This document shows, in pieces, positions 1 to 5,806 of a stretch of 11,462 bases of DNA. Every line of letters begins with the position of its first letter. Position 1 is the first letter of the stretch. Under the pieces are notes generated by a model. It was not told where the DNA came from. It saw only the letters and a list, made by a program, of their open reading frames with translations, and searched no databases. The stretch is from contig JAUYJH010000126.1 of NCBI GenBank assembly GCA_030688705.1, positions 1 through 11,462 on the forward strand, given 5' to 3'. The DNA is from Deltaproteobacteria bacterium. GTDB lineage: Bacteria > UBA10199 > SPLOWO2-01-44-7. Made by a program: the position numbers and the translations under genes.

Positions 1-329
1 TGGATAGAGGCTTTGCGCGCTACCTCCAAAATATTGAGCGTTCCGATAACATTGACGGTGGAATCTTCCTGTGGATTGTTTAGAGAGCGAAGATTGCCCA
101 CACTGGCTGCCAAATGAAGGATGGCGCCGCAGTCTCTGGCCGCCTTGTCGACAGTTTCCGCATCGCGGACATCCCCCTGAATGAATTCGACCCGTCCCGA
201 ATCGGGAATGTTTTTACGATAACCGGTCGAGAGGTTGTCGAGAATAACAGCGCTATGTCCTTTTTCCAAAAAATAGAGAACTACATTGGATCCTATAAAT
301 CCGGCGCCGCCAGTCACAAGCACTTTCAT
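1..329 (-). CDS. NAD-dependent nucleotide-sugar epimerase/dehydratase, N-terminal part
   Basis: The first 109 codons of an extended short-chain dehydrogenase/reductase are visible; the gene runs off the left edge. The product begins MKVLVTGGAGFIGSN, which contains the NAD-binding GxxGxxG motif at residues 7-13 and is followed by an acidic ILDNLST turn (about residues 29-35), typical of UDP-glucose 4-epimerase-like enzymes. IQGDVRD (about 50-56) and LHLAASV (about 71-77) are the usual second and third Rossmann-strand motifs, and NVIGTLNILEVAR is the usual helix after them. The catalytic S/T and YxxxK residues lie outside the window, so epimerase, dehydratase and decarboxylase cannot be told apart. 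The start is firm: it overlaps the stop of the upstream WecG-like gene as ATGA and has a strong ribosome binding site. It is the third gene of a minus-strand operon and presumably supplies a nucleotide sugar. Confidence 0.9.
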   Translation of the reverse strand, partial: MKVLVTGGAGFIGSNVVLYFLEKGHSAVILDNLSTGYRKNIPDSGRVEFIQGDVRDAETVDKAARDCGAILHLAASVGNLRSLNNPQEDSTVNVIGTLNILEVARKASI

Positions 330-1099
330 GCGGGACTCCTTTTCAAAAGAGCTTTAAAAACCATCCCCATAAACCGGGTGTTGGTTACCAAATATCGTTT
401 CCACATTCTTTTGGGCTCCATCAACAGACGGAAAAACCAGGCGAGCCCCAGTGTATGCATCCAGTTTGGTGCCGGTTTAAAGACTCCGGCCAGAATATCG
501 ATACCGCCACCCACTCCTAAGGATAGGGGGACATTCATGAACGCCTGGTATTTTTTCAAAAACCGTTCCTTCATGGGAGAGCTCATGGCGACAAAGAGAC
601 AATCGGGTCTGGCATCACGGATGGATGCTGCTATTTTTTCCTCTTCGTTTGCTGAAAAATAACCGTGCTGCCACCCTGCAATAACAATGCCGGAATAATC
701 GCGGCGGAGATTGTTCAGAGCCTTTTCTAAAATGTCGGGTTTGGCTCCCAGAAAATAAAAGCGGTATTTTTTGGAGTAATTTTTCTCGATGAAAGACCGC
801 ATGATTTTCCAAGCTTCCAACGGTTCCGGCACCGGTGTTTTAAGCAGTTTCAGGGCATAATAAAAAATGGTGCTATCGCAAACCGCCAGGTCGGCATTCT
901 TGTATGTTTGCAAAAGAAAAGGATCCTTATGAGCCCAAACCAAAAGAGCCGCATTCAATGTGCAGAGAAAGCGGGGGTGATGGTCTTGAATGCAGGTTTC
1001 CATCCAATCAAGCGTTTGGCTCATTGTGGAGGCATGAATCGGAATGCCTGAAAAATATCGGATCGGAAATGGGGCCTTCGTATTCATGATGAATGACAT
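326..1099 (-). CDS. WecG/TagA/CpsF-family glycosyltransferase
   Basis: This 257-residue protein matches the WecG/TagA/CpsF (GT26) family in length and motif order. Members transfer N-acetylmannosaminuronate, N-acetylmannosamine or other hexoses from UDP to a polyprenyl-diphosphate-linked sugar at the inner face of the membrane. Visible landmarks are FLCTLNAALLVWA (44-56), VCDSTIFYYALKLL (73-86), FYFLGAKPDILEKAL (114-128), PDCLFVAMSSPMKE (165-178), LGVGGGIDILAG (194-205) and the C-terminal WFFRLLMEPKRMWKRYL (221-237), which in this family holds the basic membrane-associated tail. The conserved Thr (T47) and catalytic-region Asp (D75) are present. Several normally constant positions differ: DGxG is DST, PkqE is PMKE and glEW is GLAW, so the donor or acceptor may be unusual. 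The start overlaps the PIG-L stop as TAATG; an internal ATG at 1087 is an alternative. Its stop overlaps the epimerase start as ATGA. Confidence 0.88.
   Translation of the reverse strand: MSFIMNTKAPFPIRYFSGIPIHASTMSQTLDWMETCIQDHHPRFLCTLNAALLVWAHKDPFLLQTYKNADLAVCDSTIFYYALKLLKTPVPEPLEAWKIMRSFIEKNYSKKYRFYFLGAKPDILEKALNNLRRDYSGIVIAGWQHGYFSANEEEKIAASIRDARPDCLFVAMSSPMKERFLKKYQAFMNVPLSLGVGGGIDILAGVFKPAPNWMHTLGLAWFFRLLMEPKRMWKRYLVTNTRFMGMVFKALLKRSPA
336..341 (-). promoter_or_regulatory. Ribosome binding site of the epimerase gene
   Basis: On the minus strand AAGGAG lies 6 bases before the epimerase ATG at 329. It lies inside the last codons of the WecG-like gene. Together with the ATGA overlap it fixes the start and suggests that the epimerase can be both translationally coupled and independently initiated. 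Confidence 0.7.
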
Positions 1100-1800
1100 T
1101 AAATGACGTGTCGGACCAGTTTGAACCCTTCCGCCTTTTCCAATCCACAGGCCATTCCACGGTAGCGGCTGATGGTCTCCAAGCCCATATCCGATCTCGG
1201 AAAGGGAAAGGGTCTTGCTTCGCCTTCATAGCAATGCCAAGCTTTGAGTTTTTTATCCCAAAATTTTGAGACGTCGACGTATGTATTCGGTTTAAAACTG
1301 GCGTCAAAAGTCCAATTGCCGCTACATACAATCTCAAAGGTATAGATTTCTTTCGGCACGAAAGGGCAGGTGGGCCGGCAGGCATTTTCCACCGCCTTGT
1401 ATGTGATGCAGTGATCGATATTCACTTCAACCGGGTTGTGCGTAAAGAGGATGGTCGGCTTGAAGCGCTCGATGACGGTTTGAATTTCTTTGACGATGAT
1501 GGTCAAGGGAACCGTATCAAACTGACAGCACTTTCTTTCGTGATTGAAAGTGACGTCTGTAATGCCCAGTGAGGCCAGTGCCATCTTGGCCCCTTCCAAC
1601 CGGACGGCACTCTGTTTTTTAAATTCTTCGGAATCATATTGGCCATAGGGAAAACGGACGGAGACCCCCTCTCCCAAAAATTGAACCGCCACTTGAGCCC
1701 CTTGGGCAATGGCTCTGGCCAACGTGCCGCCACAGCCCAAAACTTCATCATCCGGATGGGCGGCTACAACCAGCAGCCTAGTATCTTCATCGAAGTACAT
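1099..1800 (-). CDS. PIG-L family (LmbE-like) N-deacetylase
   Basis: The 233-residue product has the hallmark zinc-binding motif AHPDDE at residues 14-19 directly after a short hydrophobic strand, followed by LGCGGTLA. The second ligand region is HNPVEVNIDH at 121-130; the usual form is HxxDxNxDH, so an Asp is replaced by Glu (E125) while the final His (H130) is kept. The C-terminal segment GLETISRYRGMACGLEKAEGF (206-226) is typical of PIG-L proteins found in polysaccharide clusters. PIG-L enzymes are zinc hydrolases that remove acyl groups, mostly from GlcNAc-containing substrates; here the likely substrate is a nucleotide- or lipid-linked N-acetyl sugar, but this is inferred. No signal peptide is seen, so it is cytoplasmic. 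It is the first gene of the operon with the WecG-like gene (TAATG overlap) and the epimerase. There is no clear ribosome binding site before the ATG. Confidence 0.9.
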   Translation of the reverse strand: MYFDEDTRLLVVAAHPDDEVLGCGGTLARAIAQGAQVAVQFLGEGVSVRFPYGQYDSEEFKKQSAVRLEGAKMALASLGITDVTFNHERKCCQFDTVPLTIIVKEIQTVIERFKPTILFTHNPVEVNIDHCITYKAVENACRPTCPFVPKEIYTFEIVCSGNWTFDASFKPNTYVDVSKFWDKKLKAWHCYEGEARPFPFPRSDMGLETISRYRGMACGLEKAEGFKLVRHVI

Positions 1801-1813
1801 AATAATGGTTGTA

Positions 1814-1842
1814 GCCCTAGCCCGGTTTTTCTATAAAGTCAA
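1814..1842 (-). promoter_or_regulatory. Possible sigma70-type promoter for the PIG-L operon
   Basis: On the minus strand TTGACT (1842-1837) is a good -35 element. Seventeen bases further is TAGGGC (1819-1814), a poor -10 match. If it is used, transcription would start very close to the ATG at 1800, leaving almost no leader, which would fit the missing ribosome binding site. Evidence is only motif-level. Confidence 0.25.
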
Positions 1843-1845
1843 CCC

Positions 1846-1865
1846 AGTTACCTTTAGTTACCTTT
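1846..1865. repeat. Perfect tandem 10-base repeat in a divergent intergenic region
   Basis: AGTTACCTTT occurs twice back to back in the 72-base gap between the divergent PIG-L and GT-C-like genes. On the minus strand the repeat lies directly upstream of the candidate -35 element, a normal place for an activator. On the plus strand it lies 7-27 bases before the GT-C start, where a ribosome binding site would be expected and is not seen. It could be an operator or chance. Confidence 0.5.
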
Positions 1866-1872
1866 ATTATCT

Positions 1873-3579
1873 ATGGGCTTTTATAATAGCTTTTTGATCA
1901 TCGTTCGTAATTTTGCCACCGCCCATTTTTTGAGCGGATTTTTCCTGTTTCTAGCAGGGTGGGGGTGGGGTCTTTCTCCCGTTGTTGTTTTTGGCATTCC
2001 TCTGGTGGTCTACGCACTTGCTTTGGCGGGTAGCCTGCCCGCGTTGCGGCAGGTCTCTCTAGTTGCAGGTTTGGAGAGACTCAAAGAGGTTCCCAAGTTC
2101 TATCTGTTTGTGATTTTACTCTCTGTTTTTCTCAACATCCTTTTTTGCCTTCTGCCACCGGCTGAAAATCTGGAGTTGGATGCCCTCAACTATCACTTGG
2201 CAATTCCATGGCAGTACTATTTGCGGGGCAGGGTGGTCCCGTTGGAGTGGTCGGTAGCCGATAAATATCCTCTTTATCTTCAAATGGCCGGGCTCCCCTT
2301 GATGACGGTCACTTTTCCGTGGGTCGTCAAAATAGCGAATTTGTTCGCCTTTCCAGGACTTCTTGTTGTGATTTGGCACTGGTTGTCCCTGTTTTTACTG
2401 CCGGAGAGACAGCGTTTTTGGGTTTTAACCCTCTTCTGTGTGCTGGCCCTGTATGTCAAACAATATGGGACGGCGATGTTTGATTTGGTGAACGCCTTTT
2501 ATGTGCTTCTTGGATTTTATTATCTGGTCCGCTCCGTCCAATCGGTTAAGACACCCGATCTTTTATGGGGTTCCCTTCTTTTGGGAATGGTCGCCGCTTT
2601 AAAAACATTTTTTATTTACAATGTTCTGGTTTGGATGGCCGGATTTTTTTTCTGGAGATTCTTTTTGTTCCGAGAGTGGCCGGACAAAAGGGACTGGATA
2701 AAAATCGGCTTGCCGTTTGCGGCGGCTCTTCTGTTTCTTTCCCCTGTTTGGATGCGCAATGTCTGGATGACGGGTAATCCTTTTTTTCCGCTTTTCTTGA
2801 ACCTCTTTGGGACTGTGGTGGAAAACGAGGGGGTTCATGTTGTTGCGCGCAATGTGTGGGAACAACATGGTTATGGGCGCTCTCTTCTCGATTTTATTCT
2901 GGCTCCGTTTCGCTTGGTGTTCCCCATTCACAATAAATTCGGGTATTGGACCGATCCCGTGCTTCTGGGTTTTTTGTGTGGAGCTGTTTTCTCTTTTAAA
3001 AAGCAGAGGAAAAAAATTTTTGGTTTGGTCGGTTTGCTGGTGGTCCTTTTATTTGTCGCCTTCTTTTTTATGAGCCAAGAGGCGAGATATCTTTATTCCT
3101 TTTGGATTCTGATCGTGGTTTTGGGGAGCCCATGGGTCTTTGAACGGTTTAATTTAAAGCTTTTGAACTGGATTTTGGTCGGGCAACTCCTTTTGGGTGT
3201 TTCCTCCTTTTTTCTGTTTCATCGCCAGGCTATTTTATGGATCTTTCGGGGGGCTTTGCCCAACTATTTGTCCACGGCCTCTTATTCATTTCTGTGGAAC
3301 CGCGAAGTGGAAAATAAAAATATCCGCCAATTGTGTCTGCGCAATATTACCGGGAACTATGTCTCCGATATTTTATATTTCACGGTGCCGGTCAAACTGG
3401 TTCAACATTTCAATACCACGATGTCTCTTGAAAATCCGGCGGCGGCCAAGGGCTGTGACGCTTTTATGGTTGGCAATCAAGAGTACGATGGTGATCGGAA
3501 TGCCCTGAAAAACAAGGGGCGTCTTGTTTCTGAAGAGGAGTTTCTTTTGAAAATTCCTATCCCCTCCAAAACTCCCTGA
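1873..3579 (+). CDS. Polytopic membrane protein, GT-C fold (GT39/ArnT-like) glycosyltransferase candidate
   Basis: This 568-residue protein is strongly hydrophobic, with roughly ten to thirteen membrane helices between about residues 5 and 460 and a short soluble C-terminal tail (about 465-568). After the first helices it carries ENLELDALNYHLAIP (98-112), matching the first-loop acidic motif of GT-C enzymes, where the Asp (D101 or D103) is the presumed catalytic residue. A second Asp is in MFDLVNAFY (202-210), GMVAALKTFF (238-247) resembles the G..aa..K segment of this superfamily, and RNVWMTGNPFFPLF (295-308) matches the RN....GNPvfP motif common in such proteins. GT-C enzymes move sugars from polyprenyl-phosphate donors on the periplasmic side; the substrate here is unknown. 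The start is the first usable codon after an in-frame stop at 1855-1857 but has no clear ribosome binding site. Its last 23 bases overlap the convergent GT2 gene. Confidence 0.75.
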   Translation: MGFYNSFLIIVRNFATAHFLSGFFLFLAGWGWGLSPVVVFGIPLVVYALALAGSLPALRQVSLVAGLERLKEVPKFYLFVILLSVFLNILFCLLPPAENLELDALNYHLAIPWQYYLRGRVVPLEWSVADKYPLYLQMAGLPLMTVTFPWVVKIANLFAFPGLLVVIWHWLSLFLLPERQRFWVLTLFCVLALYVKQYGTAMFDLVNAFYVLLGFYYLVRSVQSVKTPDLLWGSLLLGMVAALKTFFIYNVLVWMAGFFFWRFFLFREWPDKRDWIKIGLPFAAALLFLSPVWMRNVWMTGNPFFPLFLNLFGTVVENEGVHVVARNVWEQHGYGRSLLDFILAPFRLVFPIHNKFGYWTDPVLLGFLCGAVFSFKKQRKKIFGLVGLLVVLLFVAFFFMSQEARYLYSFWILIVVLGSPWVFERFNLKLLNWILVGQLLLGVSSFFLFHRQAILWIFRGALPNYLSTASYSFLWNREVENKNIRQLCLRNITGNYVSDILYFTVPVKLVQHFNTTMSLENPAAAKGCDAFMVGNQEYDGDRNALKNKGRLVSEEEFLLKIPIPSKTP

Positions 3580-4261
3580 AAATCTGCGTTAAATGCAGGG
3601 CGCCGTATCTCAAAATCTGTAATTTTCTTCTGCCCGCGATACGGACCGGCTCATCCACCGGAATTTCCGTCCACCGGATTTTCTTTTTGAGTGCGACCAT
3701 GCTCAAAAGGGGTATCCAGCAGCTGTGCGTGCCGAAAAATTTGTCGAGCGGCTCGATGCGATTAATGCCTAACTGCTGGGGGATGTCTCTTTTGTGAGCG
3801 CGGAACATGACCAATGGGTCCGCCATGACAGCCGATTCTTTTGGTTTGAAAAAAAAGTTAATCAGCGTGCGAAACATCAGATTGCCGAAGGCGGTGATTC
3901 TGTCGTCATCATCCGATTTGGCCGATCCCAGATATCTTGAAGCGATCACCATATCATATCCTTTTTCCATTTTTTGGATCAGGTCTGGAATGGCTTCCGG
4001 AATGGAATTGCCGTCGGGCGAAAAATAAATGACGGTGTCGCCGCGGATTTCAGGCCAAGCGGCCAAGTAGGCACGGGTCAAACCCTTGCCGCCACAAATA
4101 ACGACATCGTAGCCTTGGGCCCTGGCCCATTCTACGGTTCCGTCGGTGGAGCCGCCATCGGCCACCAGAATCTGGTCTACCCATTCGGGTTTTACGCGGG
4201 GCATCATGGCTTTCATGCCGTCGATTTCATTGAGTGTCAAAACCAGAAGTGTTGAAGACAT
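3557..4261 (-). CDS. GT2 family glycosyltransferase (dolichyl-phosphate-mannose-synthase-like)
   Basis: The 234-residue product is a compact single-domain GT-A enzyme. It opens with LLVLTLNEIDGM (5-16), the first Rossmann strand of GT2, then has VADGGSTDGT (33-42), where the Asp contacts the nucleotide. The metal-binding position reads YFSPDGNSIPE (79-89) rather than a canonical DxD; D83 is the likely surviving ligand. DMVIASRYL (103-111) and DDDDRITAFGN (117-127) match the acceptor-side motifs of dolichyl-phosphate-mannose-synthase-like enzymes. There is no C-terminal membrane anchor, so it probably acts at the cytoplasmic face, possibly charging polyprenyl phosphate for the neighbouring GT-C-like proteins (inference). 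I chose ATG 4261 because it follows the FAD-protein stop as TGATATG and the product then starts right at the fold; ATG 4285 would add eight residues inside the upstream gene. The 3' end overlaps the convergent gene. Confidence 0.88.
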   Translation of the reverse strand: MSSTLLVLTLNEIDGMKAMMPRVKPEWVDQILVADGGSTDGTVEWARAQGYDVVICGGKGLTRAYLAAWPEIRGDTVIYFSPDGNSIPEAIPDLIQKMEKGYDMVIASRYLGSAKSDDDDRITAFGNLMFRTLINFFFKPKESAVMADPLVMFRAHKRDIPQQLGINRIEPLDKFFGTHSCWIPLLSMVALKKKIRWTEIPVDEPVRIAGRRKLQILRYGALHLTQIFREFWRG

Positions 4262-4262
4262 A

Positions 4263-5687
4263 TCAGGATAATTTTTGTTCCTCATGGTATTCCATATCGG
4301 TATTGACCTCCCACAGATTGTGTTTGGCCCCGAACATATTTTCTACTGCCAGTATGGCGGTATACATGGCGTGATCCTGGTTGTTGTATTTATGCATGCC
4401 GTTTCTGCCGACCGGATAGAGATTTTCAAAACGGTCGACAAAATCTTGTATCGTTTTGATGTGGTTTTGGTAGCCGCTGTCATAAACGGGATAGGCCTTT
4501 GGCATGCGGACGACACTTCCATCAATAACCTCTTCCGCCCGGACAATCCCTATTTGCTCCAGCTCTTTCGCCCCTTGGCGAATCAGTGCCTCGTCGGATT
4601 TGTTCCATAACCCGTCTTTTTCAAAACAGAAATATTCAAGCCCCAGACAGGTGTATTCCGGATCAGGCACCATGAAAGGGGACCAGTTCTTGAAATTCTG
4701 GATGCGGCCCACCTGTACGGAAGGATCGTGGATGTATATCCAGTTGTCGGGAAAAATATCCCGTTTTTTGATAATCAGGGCCACCGTCAGAAAATCGCGG
4801 TATTTCAGGCATTGGGCCGCTTGCAGGATTTCATCGGGGATTTTGGGCTTCATATTTTCCAAAAGGTGTCTAAGCGGCATGCTGGAGATAAAATGGCTGC
4901 CGGCATAAACCGTTTTTTCTCCCGTGGGGGTTTTGGTTTTAATGGAGAGAATTTTGAAACCGTCCCTTTCAATTCGGACGACATCCCTTTCAAAATAGAT
5001 ATTGTTTTTTTCGCCGATTTTTTCAGCCACCTTTTCCCAGAGTTGGCCCGGTCCCTTTTTGGGGTAATGAAATTCATCAATCAAGGTTTTTATCTTTTTT
5101 CCCCTCGGTTTGACTATGGCATTCCACAATGCGGAACGAAGGCTCAAACCCCGGATTCTTTGGGCGGCCCATTCAGCCCGGATTTCGGTACAGGGGATTC
5201 CCCATACCTTTTCAGTATAGGTTTTGAAAAAGGTTTTATAGAGTCTCTTTCCAAAACGATTGATAACCCATTGTTCCAAATTCTCTTCTTTTTCAAGTGG
5301 TTTTATACGAATCTTCAAGTAGCTCAAGAAAATCAGAAAAGAGTTGAAGAAACCTAATCCCAAAAGGGCGTTGACCGGTTTTAGCGGGTAATAAAAAAAT
5401 TTTTGTTTGTAATAGATGCGGGAAAGACGGGGACGGAGCAGAAAATCATTTCTTAAAACCTCATGCCAAATAGCCTCTACCGGTTTTACTTTGGTAAAGA
5501 ATCGGTGTCCCCCGATATCGAAATGAAAACCTTTGTAATGGACCGTCCGAGAAATGCCCCCGACTACCGTGTCTTTTTCCAAAAGGGAATTGGAGATACC
5601 CTTTTGGGTCAAAATATAAGAGGCGGTCAGGCCGGCCGGCCCTGCGCCGATGATCACCACTTTTTCGGGTGTTGTTTTCTGTGTCAT
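4263..5687 (-). CDS. FAD-dependent oxidoreductase, UDP-galactopyranose-mutase/protoporphyrinogen-oxidase-like
   Basis: This 474-residue soluble flavoprotein starts with VVIIGAGPAGLTASYIL (10-26), the FAD-binding GxGxxG motif, with the ribose-binding acidic residue at E37 (LLEKD). VGGISRT (42-48) and DIGGHRFFT (57-65) are the glycine-rich and GGH segments of the amine-oxidase/UDP-galactopyranose-mutase group. The middle (about 130-210) is a substrate-domain region with FFKTYTEKVWGIP at 153-165, also typical of that group. The C-terminal FAD motif is NLYPVGRNGMHKYNNQDHAM (422-441). It is longer than a bacterial UDP-galactopyranose mutase (about 370-390 residues), so mutase activity should not be assumed; redox or non-redox isomerisation of a sugar or lipid carrier are both possible. 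It is followed directly by a GT2 gene (TGATATG), so the two likely act in one step pair. No strong ribosome binding site precedes the ATG. Confidence 0.85.
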   Translation of the reverse strand: MTQKTTPEKVVIIGAGPAGLTASYILTQKGISNSLLEKDTVVGGISRTVHYKGFHFDIGGHRFFTKVKPVEAIWHEVLRNDFLLRPRLSRIYYKQKFFYYPLKPVNALLGLGFFNSFLIFLSYLKIRIKPLEKEENLEQWVINRFGKRLYKTFFKTYTEKVWGIPCTEIRAEWAAQRIRGLSLRSALWNAIVKPRGKKIKTLIDEFHYPKKGPGQLWEKVAEKIGEKNNIYFERDVVRIERDGFKILSIKTKTPTGEKTVYAGSHFISSMPLRHLLENMKPKIPDEILQAAQCLKYRDFLTVALIIKKRDIFPDNWIYIHDPSVQVGRIQNFKNWSPFMVPDPEYTCLGLEYFCFEKDGLWNKSDEALIRQGAKELEQIGIVRAEEVIDGSVVRMPKAYPVYDSGYQNHIKTIQDFVDRFENLYPVGRNGMHKYNNQDHAMYTAILAVENMFGAKHNLWEVNTDMEYHEEQKLS

Positions 5688-5806
5688 GAAGGATTTTCCC
5701 TATCGCACAAGTTGGATGTATTGGCTACCCTATTTTATCCAAGACACTAAAAAGAAAAGGGTTTTTGAACCATGAATAGGGTTGTATTTAGTTTCAGTTT
5801 TGCTAA
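5688..5806. promoter_or_regulatory. Divergent promoter region between the FAD and radical SAM genes
   Basis: This 119-base AT-rich gap must hold the promoters of both divergent genes. On the minus strand TAAAAT (5737-5732) is a good -10 candidate for the FAD gene, about 45 bases before its ATG, but no matching -35 is seen. An inverted repeat TTGGAT (5712-5717) / ATCCAA (5737-5742) overlaps that element and could be an operator. A short AACC/GGTT repeat lies near 5768-5783. For the radical SAM gene no convincing promoter or ribosome binding site was found. Confidence 0.3.

Noticed and set aside
114..662. 182-codon plus-strand reading frame opposite the epimerase and WecG-like genes
   Set aside because: It is antisense to two genes with clear family motifs, has no recognisable domain and spans their junction; a shadow frame.
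1812..1823. TAGCCC repeated twice before the PIG-L start
   Set aside because: Too short and low in complexity to call a separate element; probably chance beside the 10-base tandem repeat.
4728..5357. 209-codon plus-strand reading frame opposite the FAD gene
   Set aside because: Complement of a conserved flavoprotein region; composition looks like a mirror of that gene and no start signal or motif is seen.
5712..5742. Inverted repeat TTGGAT/ATCCAA as a terminator
   Set aside because: Arms are only 6 bases with a 19-base loop, and it lies between two divergent gene starts where no terminator is needed; noted only as possible operator.
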